Source: Candidatus Thorarchaeota archaeon
GTDB lineage: Archaea > Asgardarchaeota > Thorarchaeia > Thorarchaeales > Thorarchaeaceae
Assembly (NCBI GenBank): GCA_021498125.1
Contig: JAIZWL010000006.1
Location: forward strand, 62,001-126,000
Length of the DNA stretch: 64,000 bases
Reading direction: 5' to 3'
The position numbers and the translations under genes were made by a program. Each line of letters opens with the position of its first letter. Within the stretch, counting starts at the first letter, position 1. Shown here in pieces: positions 1 through 8,280 of the stretch. The notes beneath the pieces were generated by a model that had not been told where the DNA came from, did no database searches, and was given only the letters and a program-made list of their open reading frames with translations.

Positions 1-173
1 CCATTTTCAAACGACAGATCCGGAGGGTGATTTATCGAAATCTCTGCGATAACGTGACCGTTATTCGCTATCGAGATCTGTGGTATTCCAATGAACACAG
101 TAATTGCTGGTGATAGTACAACCCACGCAACGATGATACTAAAGGCCATTCTCCGAATCTGACGCGTAGACAT
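1..173 (-). CDS. Secreted or membrane-anchored protein, N-terminal fragment (runs off window)
   Basis: Reading leftwards from an ATG at 173 there is an open frame of 57 codons that reaches the window edge. It begins with a short basic stretch (STRQIRR) followed by a hydrophobic segment of about 20 residues (FSIIVAWVVLSPAITVF), which looks like a signal peptide or N-terminal membrane anchor. The remaining visible part is polar and strand-like. The body of the protein lies outside the window, so no function can be given. It is divergent from the zinc-ribbon gene at 495, with about 320 bp between the two starts. Confidence 0.5.
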   Translation of the reverse strand, partial: MSTRQIRRMAFSIIVAWVVLSPAITVFIGIPQISIANNGHVIAEISINHPPDLSFEN

Positions 174-494
174 TAAATCAGCTTCCCTTGAACGCGTTGA
201 CTGCCCGCCCGAACTCTGCCCTCTGGTTTTATACTCTTCGGTGCGATAGCGGTTGTACTGATGTTCTCATTTTATATGGTTCGTATTCAGTATCGCATTT
301 TCATTTTATATTTAGTTCTTAGTTTAGCACTTGGTCCTAATCATTCGTCCCTATGGTGCATTCTACCAAAATGGTCATTCTTCTACTCCGCTCCTAGGAG
401 GCTTGTCTACTCTAGGCCTACTGCTAAGCAAATCCCACATAAGATATTAAGTGATGATGCGGTATTTGTATTAATTCTTGGAACCGTGACTGAG

Positions 495-1436
495 ATGCCA
501 AAAGAGATGCATGCAATTTGGTGGGACGACAATCTGGGACCGATGATTGGGCGTTCTTATCCTGAAGGTGCTTCTCTCACGATAGAAGAGGCCCTTCGGA
601 TATTCATGGGGCATGGGATCAATCAAGAGGCCAAAATAGGCTATACCAACCTCTCGCGTGGTCTTGTGATTTCTTTACTCTCCACGCCCAATTGTATTGC
701 GGTCTTGTTGGACGAGCACGAAGATCCACAGCTTGTAGAGCGAAATCTCATCCGACTCGTAGATGAAATCGATTTCAACTCTTCAGACTGGGACTCGGAG
801 ATTGCTCAGGCGTTTCAGCGTATCAATCAATTGTCGCAGAGTTCATCACGCGACCAATTGCTCAAGCGGGAAGATGTTCGTCGTCTTGTTAACGATATGA
901 TTGATGGCCGGGTAGGAAAGATCGAGCCCTTGCACATCCTTAAGGCTGCGGATCGATATCCCAAGGCTGCGGAATATCTCACCGGGTCAGATGAAGAGAT
1001 TGCTCGTACTCTCAACGATCTTGTTTCCGTGGGGATTCTTGTTCCCAAGAGTCACGGGCGCAAACTTGTCTGTACAAAATGTGGCGGGACCGAGGTGGCT
1101 CTCACGCTCAGCTGTCCGAATTGTCATTCCACTGATCTCTACAAAGTCTACATGCTTCACTGCCCCGCCTGTGGAAAGATTACTCATGGCGTCATCATGG
1201 ATGATATGGAAGAGATCTCATGCCAGCATTGCAAGACGGCTATTCCTGTAGGCAAGATTAAAGTTCTGGGTATCGAGCTTCTCTGTAACAGTTGCTCCAC
1301 AGTCACACCTGATCCTCTCATAGTTCTGACCTGTGTCTCCTGCGGCAAACGTTTCTCTTCACTTGATCTTCTTGCTGGGACTGGCCTGTCCTTTGAGATC
1401 AATCCTGCTGGACTCAAAAAGCACAGTGAGGGATAG
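495..1436 (+). CDS. Zinc-ribbon array protein with longin/roadblock-like N-terminus (TackOD1-like)
   Basis: A 313-residue protein if translation starts at the ATG at 495. The open frame extends upstream to 261, but that part is low in protein character and overlaps two TATA-like tracts (near 268-276 and 303-313), so the later start is preferred. Residues 5-95 (HAIWWDDNLGPMIG onward) resemble the small alpha/beta longin/roadblock-like domains common in Asgard proteins. The middle is helical and may be a winged helix (120-185). The C-terminal third has six CxxC pairs, at about 193/196, 207/210, 223/226, 243/246, 264/267 and 280/283, enough for three zinc sites. The arrangement recalls the archaeal TackOD1 output domain. 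A regulatory or signalling role is inferred only. Confidence 0.75.
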   Translation: MPKEMHAIWWDDNLGPMIGRSYPEGASLTIEEALRIFMGHGINQEAKIGYTNLSRGLVISLLSTPNCIAVLLDEHEDPQLVERNLIRLVDEIDFNSSDWDSEIAQAFQRINQLSQSSSRDQLLKREDVRRLVNDMIDGRVGKIEPLHILKAADRYPKAAEYLTGSDEEIARTLNDLVSVGILVPKSHGRKLVCTKCGGTEVALTLSCPNCHSTDLYKVYMLHCPACGKITHGVIMDDMEEISCQHCKTAIPVGKIKVLGIELLCNSCSTVTPDPLIVLTCVSCGKRFSSLDLLAGTGLSFEINPAGLKKHSEG

Positions 1437-1518
1437 TTCGATCTATCCGTATCCGGTGCACTTTTTCACCGGAAGCATTTTGAGTTAGGCCTTTGGTCAA
1501 ATTCATGGAGATTCTGCG

Positions 1519-2403
1519 ATGTCTAGTGAGAGGATCAAGATTGGCATTCTTAAACTTGGATGCATTGGGGCAGTCCCTTTTGCAGATGTTATGCTTGATG
1601 AGCGTGCAGAACGGAATGATATTGAAACCCGTGCATTTACAAGTGGTTCGAAGATGGATCCGGATATCTGCCTCGCGACTCTTGGATCTCTTCTTGAATA
1701 CGGCCCTGATTTGGTGGTTGTCGTTAGTCCCAATGCTTCATTACCCGGGCCGACCAAAGTGCGTGAACAGCTTCATGCTACTGGGATACCCACGCTCAAT
1801 GTTTCTGATGGTCCTGCTGAGAAGACGTTCTATACAAAGGATGAGGCGGGCAAAAAAATCCCCTCTGTACTTGACAGGCAAGGATTCGTGATACTGCCAA
1901 TGGATCCTATGATAGGAGCACGACGCGAGTTCCTAGACCCCTCTGAGATGGTCTTGTTTAATGCACATCTCCTACAGGTCTTTGCAGCAACGGGTGTCAC
2001 TCGCCTACTCACATCCATCATTGATGATATCATCACGAGTCTACAAGAAAACAGACCTCCATCTCTCCCCACTATGAAGGTCTCGGCGGAGGACGTGATC
2101 GCTTCTGGTGACTTCTCAAATCCCTATGCAGCCGCAAAGGCTTATGCGGCCATTAAGATCTTGGAGGGAATTGCAAAGGTCACAACGACCGCCTCTTTCA
2201 AGGTCAAGAAGAAAAAACGGTATGTGCCTATGGTCACGGCTGGTCATGAGATGATGCGGGCTGCTGCTATCTTGGCAGATGAGGCCCGGGAGATTGAGAA
2301 GTCTAACGACTCGCTCCTGAGGACCCCTCATAGTCCGGCAGGGCTAACCCTCCGAAAGCGAGGTCTTCTAGGTCCGTACGACTCTACTGATCAAACTTCC
2401 TGA
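1519..2403 (+). CDS. mtd: F420-dependent methylenetetrahydromethanopterin dehydrogenase
   Basis: Mtd reversibly oxidises methylene-H4MPT to methenyl-H4MPT with coenzyme F420 in the archaeal C1 (Wood-Ljungdahl or methanogenesis-type) pathway. The 294-residue length fits the family. Family segments are visible: the N-terminal IKIGILKLGCIG strand-loop, the LLDERAERNDIETR segment, the VSPNASLPGPTKVRE loop, and the highly conserved DPMIGARREFLDPSEMVLFNA stretch near residues 129-149. The cytosolic enzyme is a homo-oligomer in methanogens. The gene stands alone, 82 bp after the zinc-ribbon gene, and its 3' end overlaps the convergent membrane-protein gene by 20 bp. Its presence implies F420 and a methanopterin-like C1 carrier in the host. 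Confidence 0.93.
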   Translation: MSSERIKIGILKLGCIGAVPFADVMLDERAERNDIETRAFTSGSKMDPDICLATLGSLLEYGPDLVVVVSPNASLPGPTKVREQLHATGIPTLNVSDGPAEKTFYTKDEAGKKIPSVLDRQGFVILPMDPMIGARREFLDPSEMVLFNAHLLQVFAATGVTRLLTSIIDDIITSLQENRPPSLPTMKVSAEDVIASGDFSNPYAAAKAYAAIKILEGIAKVTTTASFKVKKKKRYVPMVTAGHEMMRAAAILADEAREIEKSNDSLLRTPHSPAGLTLRKRGLLGPYDSTDQTS

Positions 2404-3994
2404 GGATCTCTCTCACTCGTTTACGGGTTGCGCTAAGGATCTTCTTGGCTCTGTCTTTACTGAGGCCCGGGACTTTGGAGGCTAGGCGTTGTGGCGTCTC
2501 TCCAGCAAGCTGGGCCGCGCTCTTGTATCCTGCTTTCTTGAGTCGTGACTCCATGGACTCGCCGACCCCGGGAATACTCCGGAACGGTAGGATTTTGTTA
2601 AAGTCCTCACTCATCACATCAATGGTCCCCTCAGGGGTCTTGATCTTTCCATCCCCGATGTCCAGTTGGCTCTGGATCGACTCAAAATCATCAGCACCTA
2701 CAAAGGCGCCTACCGTGTCCTCAATGAGTTCCTCATCAAAGTTGAGTTCTAGGGCCTCAACCTCGACCTCTCGATTAAGAATCTCGGGAACATTAGATGT
2801 CAAATATGAGGCAATAAGTGCAAGCAGAATTGCAAACTCTCGACCATACACTCCTACAACATCAGGAATGACCCAACCAAAGGCACCAAGTTGTACAGCC
2901 CAGAACAATGCCATATATCCCAAGAAGAATGACCATACTATAGCGATTCTTAGAGCTCGCGTCTTCGGAGACCCCATCTCCGACCAGATTAGCATCACAA
3001 GGAGTACAAGCATAAAGCCTTCCACAAAGCGCTCAAAGATCAGCAATGGTGCCGCATTTAGGATCACAGCGGTCTTGTAGATTCCTGGTGCGATTTCTTG
3101 TCTCTCAATGCCGTAAAACGTCGAACCAAATATCGCAAGCAGTCCAGTGAGCAAGACAAGAAGGTTGAATCCCACTTTGCGCCCCCTCATGTCAGAAACA
3201 AGCCCCGCTATGATTCCACCCGCAGCGAGCATGAGCGGCTCAAACGCTCCTAGGCCACTAAATGTCCCAAGGCTTATAAACTGTTCACCTGCAATGGAGA
3301 ATATATTTGCTATATTCTTTTGAGTTGAGAAATACCAGAGCATGTATGCAATAAGAATGAAGAGAGTCGGTCTGAAATATTGCTTCGAATCTTCAGCCAC
3401 AGCGAGTGGGTGACGATCCCATTTCCAGGGGGAAGTGAAAAAGCTGACGGCTATGCTTACAATCACTAAAATATCAGTGATTGAATTTGCAGGTTCCCAA
3501 CTTGGGTACCCGATAAGTGCGAGCAGATTGGATACCAGTACGATAAGAAGCATAATCACGATCATGAGTGCAACTGTACGGCCACGATAGCGAATGACTA
3601 TGGTCTGGTTCATGAATACGGTTACAGCAGCCAGCGTGAATACAAGGCCCACAAAGAGGATAATCACACCGGCTATTGAAAATCCTGAAATGTAATTTGT
3701 CTGTAGTCCGAAGAGATTCCCTATCAAGAACAGTAGTGGAACTGGAAAACTGAATCCATAGATGATGAGTGTGGGGTTGTGAATTCTGTCCAATATCAAT
3801 GCCAATGCAAGTAATGAGAGAATCGCAGCGACCAGTCCTATTCCCAGAAGAAAGAGGTGGTCGCCTATTGTCAGTCCGGAAAACAATGTTCCCATGGAGA
3901 GCGCATAGATCGAATTCGTTACAAACGCAAAAAAGGGCGCAAGACAAATGAGGGTCAGTGCCTTCTTTATAGGGTACTCTCTGTATTCAAGCAT
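2384..3994 (-). CDS. MFS-like 12-TM membrane protein with C-terminal helix-hairpin-helix domain
   Basis: A 536-residue protein with about twelve hydrophobic segments across residues 10-405. The loop GLVSDMRGRKVGF near the middle matches the major facilitator superfamily loop motif (GxxxDrxGRr), so a transporter fold is likely; the substrate is unknown. A linker of about 60 acidic residues follows. The last 70 residues carry two helix-hairpin-helix-like units (IPGVGESMESRLKKAG and VPGLSKDRAKKIL), of the kind found in Rad51 N-termini and other DNA-binding or oligomerising proteins. This domain would be cytoplasmic. A transporter fused to HhH modules is unusual. The start ATG at 3994 is clear. 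The 3' end overlaps mtd, which is convergent. Confidence 0.82.
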   Translation of the reverse strand: MLEYREYPIKKALTLICLAPFFAFVTNSIYALSMGTLFSGLTIGDHLFLLGIGLVAAILSLLALALILDRIHNPTLIIYGFSFPVPLLFLIGNLFGLQTNYISGFSIAGVIILFVGLVFTLAAVTVFMNQTIVIRYRGRTVALMIVIMLLIVLVSNLLALIGYPSWEPANSITDILVIVSIAVSFFTSPWKWDRHPLAVAEDSKQYFRPTLFILIAYMLWYFSTQKNIANIFSIAGEQFISLGTFSGLGAFEPLMLAAGGIIAGLVSDMRGRKVGFNLLVLLTGLLAIFGSTFYGIERQEIAPGIYKTAVILNAAPLLIFERFVEGFMLVLLVMLIWSEMGSPKTRALRIAIVWSFFLGYMALFWAVQLGAFGWVIPDVVGVYGREFAILLALIASYLTSNVPEILNREVEVEALELNFDEELIEDTVGAFVGADDFESIQSQLDIGDGKIKTPEGTIDVMSEDFNKILPFRSIPGVGESMESRLKKAGYKSAAQLAGETPQRLASKVPGLSKDRAKKILSATRKRVREILRKFDQ

Positions 3995-4136
3995 AGACTC
4001 ACCTGTTTATACACACATGGGTCTACCACAAATTCATCCAAATAAGATATTCTTGTGTCCATACCTATAATGCAGAAAACGATATGCCTTAAATGTGAAC
4101 TTTTCCCCATGACAATGAAGGAGAGCGAATGAATAA

Positions 4137-5042
4137 TTGTCCGGCCGACTGAAAGTACATGAATTCATGGTGATCGCATCAGGTGGAGTACCCATTTTCC
4201 ATTACTCGTTCACAGGCGAACGACGCTTGAACGAACTGCTCTCGGGTTTTCTCAGTGCGATCACTAGTTTTGCAAGTGAATTTGGGGAACGTTCGGTGCA
4301 GAGTCTCTCGTTTAAAGGCTCCGAGATTCTTTATGAGCAGGCGGACAAAGATACTATCTTTATCATGTTAGTTGATGCGGGTGCTCCCATTCATATCCTT
4401 CGTGCAGTCTTGCGCGATCTCAGTAAAAAGTTCCTCAACAACTATTCCACAGAGCTTGGCGGTGTATTAATCGTCAAGGAGTTATTTGATGACTTTGAAA
4501 CCGAAGTTCATCGGGCCATCAACTATTATGAGGCACTCTTGTTGGTGACCGGCAAACTGGGGCCCTTTGTTGTACCCGAGATCAATCCGGATGCACTTGA
4601 TCTCTTCTTACAGTCCACCGATCTTCTAAATGAGTTTCATCGGACCTTTGCCGGAGGGCGGAGTGTCATTGATATGATAAATGGCCAACTGACAATTCGC
4701 GATATCGGTGAGAAGCTAGGGTTGGAAGTCGACCAGCTGTTGCGTATTATTGAATTCCTTGCAATCTGGGGCGTTGTCCGTGTCTATCGCTTGTGTCCTC
4801 TTGTTCGGAAAGATGATGCGCGGTTTGATACATTTTTAGATATTATTGGTCTTCCAGAGAAAGATTACCGGTTATTGCGACGCGCTCGAATGCTCTGTAA
4901 TGGTTCTCGGTCTATAGAGGACATCAGCAGGAGACTTGATGTGCTTCCCGATCGACTGTATTCGGTGCTTGTCAAACTTGGTGATCAAGTCGTTTGGGAA
5001 CGGCTAGAGATCAGTGGTGTAAGCAGGCCTCGCACTCTGTAA
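4137..5042 (+). CDS. Longin/roadblock-like domain protein with C-terminal winged-helix region
   Basis: A 301-residue protein starting at TTG 4137, preceded by GGAGAG. An ATG at 4167 is the alternative, but the longer start keeps a first strand that aligns with the paralogue at 17880-19184. Residues 1-130 form an alpha/beta domain with a VPIFHYSF motif, of the type seen in longin/roadblock folds of Asgard and eukaryotic trafficking and GTPase-regulating proteins. Residues 160-290 hold two helical repeats that look like winged helices (LTIRDIGEKLGLEVDQLLRIIEF, SIEDISRRLDVLPDRLYSVL). The same C-terminal design occurs in the paralogue, including a shared RxDxRFxxxLxIIGxPxKDY segment. Possibly a sensor or GTPase partner coupled to a DNA- or protein-binding module; this is inference. 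Confidence 0.8.
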   Translation: MSGRLKVHEFMVIASGGVPIFHYSFTGERRLNELLSGFLSAITSFASEFGERSVQSLSFKGSEILYEQADKDTIFIMLVDAGAPIHILRAVLRDLSKKFLNNYSTELGGVLIVKELFDDFETEVHRAINYYEALLLVTGKLGPFVVPEINPDALDLFLQSTDLLNEFHRTFAGGRSVIDMINGQLTIRDIGEKLGLEVDQLLRIIEFLAIWGVVRVYRLCPLVRKDDARFDTFLDIIGLPEKDYRLLRRARMLCNGSRSIEDISRRLDVLPDRLYSVLVKLGDQVVWERLEISGVSRPRTL

Positions 5043-5192
5043 GTTATTTTGCGCTATAGTATCAGACGATAAGACTTACGTATCTTACATACTTTTTATT
5101 AGTCAATAATCCATATCGCTTTTGACCACGACGTGCAGCATCAGTATTCTCATCTGGTTTGAAGCGATAAAAAAAGAGAGGCTGTGATACTC

Positions 5193-7007
5193 ATGGCTCG
5201 AGATCGATCTACTACTTCCATCTCTTCCCGATTGAGAGATGTATTAGATGCCAATGTGCAAATGGTCGATGACTTGGGCCTACTTTTACTTGGCCTCGAT
5301 CCAGATGGAATCATTCGTGTTGCAAATGAATGGTTTTTCACGGTTCTGCAACTGAACCACAGTGATGTTATTGGTCATTCTTTTCAGGACTTTATTTCAA
5401 GAGTTCCTGATGCAGTTGATCTTGAAGATGTGAGGCAACAGTTGGTCTCGGGAAAACTTGAGCGGTATGAACTTGTCACCAAGATGCATGGTGAGAAAGA
5501 TGGTATAATCAAATGGGTTCTCTCCCCAATCGTTTCAGAATCCCTGATAATTGGCATTCGGGCTACTGGTGTTGTTGTTGATGATGTCATTCAATTGATC
5601 ACCGACTGTTGTGATGACCCGTTTGTCTACAGAGGTATCATCGAGCAGATTCCAACGGGAGTATTGTTGGTTGATAAAGACGAACGGATTCTGTACGCAA
5701 ACCCAGTTGCCTCCCAGATCTTGGACAAGTCTCTTGATGAATTAATTCATACGAAGTTTACGGACTTGGTGCTTGATGAGGATAAGCATATAGTAGGCGA
5801 GCAGACCCAGAAACGGTTACGGGGCGAGGTCTCTTCCTATACCGTGCGCATCGCTGATGGGCAGGGCGACATTCGTTATATCCAGATCGAGGCCGCACCT
5901 TACAAGAATTCTCAGGGCATCATCGAATACACACTCGGATATATTGTAGATGTCACGTCTATGATCCAGGCTCAGAAGACTATTGACGCTGAACGTGGAA
6001 AATTAAGAATTATTGCCGAAGCCTCAAATGACGCAATTGTCATAATTGATGATGACTTCAGAGTAGTGTTTTGGAATAAGGCCGCCTCTGCTCTCTTTGG
6101 TTATGACGCGGAAGAGGTGCTTTTCAAGAGGGTCGTCGATATTGTTTCCAGCAAGCAGACTAAACAAGTCGTAAAGCGTGCAATGAAACTTGTTGGATCG
6201 ACCACAGTTCCCAAGCGTCTTCAAAATATACGAATCCCCCGACGAGATGGGACGTTTGTCGATGTCCAGATTAACATGGGCCATCTTGAGCTTGAGGGTA
6301 CGCGTTACACCATCGGAATCTTTCGAGATGTTACCGACAAGTTGAAGTCCGAGAAGATGCAAGAACAACAGCACCGTGAGCTTCAGCTCTATGCATCTCT
6401 CCTACGACATGATCTACGTAATGAGATAGGGTTGATACTCTCTAACATTGACATTGCAAGAGTTCTACTGAACGATGAAATGAGCCCGGAACTGATCGAA
6501 GTCTTCGAATCGACTGAGAGTGTATGTTCTCGAATTCTTCGAATCCTCTCGACCTTTGGGAAGCCGCGTGAGAGCGGATCTGGTGATCTACGCGATATAA
6601 TTAACAAGTTAGTCGAGAGTCAGCTCAGTACTTACCCCCGACTGACCATAACCGTGACCGGTCTTTCTGAGAATCAAGAGCTTCCAGTTGTTGGAACCAC
6701 ACTTCTTCCAATGGTGTTTGAAAACCTTATCCGAAATACTGTGACCTATGTCGGGGATGATGCACATATCACCTTTCAAGTGAAGAAGAATGATGAGGAT
6801 GTGGAAATAATTGTGAAGGACGACGGTTCGGGGATTTCCAAGGGGATTCGTGAACGCCTATTTCAGAGAGGGGTCACAACACGAGGGACCGGACTGGGAC
6901 TCTATCTCATTCGTGAGATCATCACAATGTTGGGTGGTACCATTGAGCTTCTAGACTCAGGTCCTGGGGAGGGTGCGGTATTCCGGATTAGAGTGCCTCT
7001 TCTCTAG
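5193..7007 (+). CDS. Soluble histidine kinase with three PAS domains
   Basis: About 604 residues. The ATG at 5193 is preferred over the GTG at 5184 because the AGAGAGG sequence at 5175-5181 is well spaced only for the ATG. No membrane segment is evident, so it is probably cytoplasmic. Three PAS domains are seen, at about residues 20-130 (GLDPDGIIRVANEWF), 155-265 (VDKDERILYANPVA) and 275-395 (IDDDFRVVFWNKAASALFGY). The phosphoacceptor region follows (LLRHDLRNEIGLI, near 410), then an intact HATPase domain with an N-box (ENLIRNTVTYV), a G1 box (VKDDGSGIS) and a G2 box (TRGTGLGLYLIREI). No receiver gene is adjacent, so it is an orphan kinase here. The signal is unknown. Confidence 0.92.
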   Translation: MARDRSTTSISSRLRDVLDANVQMVDDLGLLLLGLDPDGIIRVANEWFFTVLQLNHSDVIGHSFQDFISRVPDAVDLEDVRQQLVSGKLERYELVTKMHGEKDGIIKWVLSPIVSESLIIGIRATGVVVDDVIQLITDCCDDPFVYRGIIEQIPTGVLLVDKDERILYANPVASQILDKSLDELIHTKFTDLVLDEDKHIVGEQTQKRLRGEVSSYTVRIADGQGDIRYIQIEAAPYKNSQGIIEYTLGYIVDVTSMIQAQKTIDAERGKLRIIAEASNDAIVIIDDDFRVVFWNKAASALFGYDAEEVLFKRVVDIVSSKQTKQVVKRAMKLVGSTTVPKRLQNIRIPRRDGTFVDVQINMGHLELEGTRYTIGIFRDVTDKLKSEKMQEQQHRELQLYASLLRHDLRNEIGLILSNIDIARVLLNDEMSPELIEVFESTESVCSRILRILSTFGKPRESGSGDLRDIINKLVESQLSTYPRLTITVTGLSENQELPVVGTTLLPMVFENLIRNTVTYVGDDAHITFQVKKNDEDVEIIVKDDGSGISKGIRERLFQRGVTTRGTGLGLYLIREIITMLGGTIELLDSGPGEGAVFRIRVPLL

Positions 7008-7018
7008 TTTCATCTTTT

Positions 7019-7167
7019 CTATAGTTGGGAGCTGTGTGAAAAGTCTACAGACATAGATCATTCAAGTCAGAATGAATCCCGAAGAGTTTTGGATTCGAAC
7101 AGAAAAAAGTGATCATTTGGTTCACACTCACTATGTTTCCGAATTTTCACACAGAGCCCTATAGTTG
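7019..7167. mobile_element. 131-bp MITE, copy 1, with 9-bp target site duplication
   Basis: The element spans 7028-7158, starts GGAGCTGTGTGAAAA and ends TTTTCACACAGAGCC, so its ends form imperfect terminal inverted repeats of about 15 bp. It is directly flanked by perfect 9-bp repeats CTATAGTTG at 7019-7027 and 7159-7167, the duplicated target. It has no coding capacity. Two further 131-bp copies lie at 28311-28441 and 31508-31638. This copy keeps the first 70 bp well but has diverged in the second half, so it is probably the oldest. It sits just after the histidine kinase stop codon and before the gene at 7240. Confidence 0.88.
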
Positions 7168-7239
7168 GTAAAGTATAAAGGTGGCTTTCATAGGCGAATT
7201 ACATACTCTCTAGGAATGATAAAATTGGTAGTGCTGACA

Positions 7240-7551
7240 ATGACTGAGCGGACGAAGAAGGGATTAATGCTTGCGATTGCTGGTGCTCTTCTCTTTGTGT
7301 TCTCCTTCTTCCTTGTTCTACCTGTTGAAACTCTCTATATTGCCGCTCTGTTTCTTCTGTTTGTTGCAGTAATTCTAATCGGAGTTGGAGGTGCCTTGGC
7401 ATTGGGTTTTGATAGGAGCATTGATATTCCCTCTGAGGCCTGCTACTTCTGTAATGGTACTGGAATGGTTGATGCGCCGGACGGCGGACGGATGCCCTGT
7501 CCACGATGTGGGGGGACAGGAATCTCTCCAGATAGTTATACTGACGAATGA
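7240..7551 (+). CDS. Small membrane protein with DnaJ-type zinc motif
   Basis: A 103-residue protein from the ATG at 7240. The open frame extends upstream to a TTG at 7165, but that codon lies inside the MITE target duplication, so the extension is unlikely to be coding. Two transmembrane helices (about residues 10-30 and 33-55) are followed by a cytosolic tail with CYFCNGTGMV and CPRCGGTGIS. This is a single pair of CxxCxGxG repeats like half of the DnaJ cysteine-rich zinc domain. A role as a membrane-bound redox or chaperone-like protein is possible but not established. The stop overlaps an ATG in the downstream gene (ATGA at 7548), suggesting co-transcription with the phosphodiesterase. 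Confidence 0.75.
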   Translation: MTERTKKGLMLAIAGALLFVFSFFLVLPVETLYIAALFLLFVAVILIGVGGALALGFDRSIDIPSEACYFCNGTGMVDAPDGGRMPCPRCGGTGISPDSYTDE

Positions 7552-7568
7552 ACAGTGAGGCGAAATAT

Positions 7569-8270
7569 ATGCGTGATCGGTTGGTCATTGGTCATCGAGG
7601 TGCTTCTGCACATGCACCCGAGAATACGCTCAAAAGTTTTGAGACCGCGTGGAAGATGGGCGCCGATATGGTCGAACTCGATATTCAATTTACGAGTGAC
7701 GGCCAGATCATCTGTGCTCACGACTACGACCTGTCCCGAGTCTGTGGTCTTGATGCACTCATTCATGATACTGATTATGATACGATACGGTCTCTCGATG
7801 CTGGGAGCGGAGAACATATTCCCCTTCTCTCAGAGGTCCTTGATTTTTGCAAGGGGAAAGTGGGTATAAATATAGAAATAAAAGAGCCCGGTGTCGAAGA
7901 ACCAGCCTATCGCCTAGTCCAAGAACGTAACATGCTTGATGACGTGCTCTTCTCGTCATTTTTCCATGACACGCTCAAGAATATCCGCGAGATCGACAGC
8001 AAGGCGAAGACAGGAATATTGTATAATGACCCTCCCGAAAATACCATTCAGTACGCAATCGATCTCAAGGCCAACGCCATCAACCCCTTATTTTTCACGA
8101 TCACTCCTGAACTGGTGGAGGCCGCTCACAAGGCCGGGATCAAGGTCTATCCATGGACCGTCAACGATGAGGACATGATGACCGAGTTCCTGCAGATAGG
8201 TGTCGATGGCATCATCACAGACCTTCCTGACATTGCAGCCCGTGTTGTAGATGCCTTTCTACAGAAGTAG
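7569..8270 (+). CDS. Glycerophosphodiester phosphodiesterase (GDPD family)
   Basis: Hydrolyses glycerophosphodiesters to an alcohol and glycerol phosphate using a TIM-barrel fold and a divalent metal. The N-terminus has the family signature IGHRGASAHAPENTLKSF followed by GADMVELDIQFTSDG and AHD, which supply the catalytic histidines and the metal-binding Glu-Asp pair. Later blocks (INIEIKEP, VYPWTVNDEDMM, GVDGIITDLP) complete the barrel, and the length of about 233 residues is normal. GTGAGG at 7555-7560 favours the ATG at 7569; an ATG at 7548 overlapping the upstream stop is the alternative. No signal peptide is present, so it is cytosolic. In an archaeon the substrate may be glycerol-1-phosphate-derived ether-lipid head groups (inference). 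Confidence 0.9.
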   Translation: MRDRLVIGHRGASAHAPENTLKSFETAWKMGADMVELDIQFTSDGQIICAHDYDLSRVCGLDALIHDTDYDTIRSLDAGSGEHIPLLSEVLDFCKGKVGINIEIKEPGVEEPAYRLVQERNMLDDVLFSSFFHDTLKNIREIDSKAKTGILYNDPPENTIQYAIDLKANAINPLFFTITPELVEAAHKAGIKVYPWTVNDEDMMTEFLQIGVDGIITDLPDIAARVVDAFLQK

Positions 8271-8280
8271 AGATCTCCTG

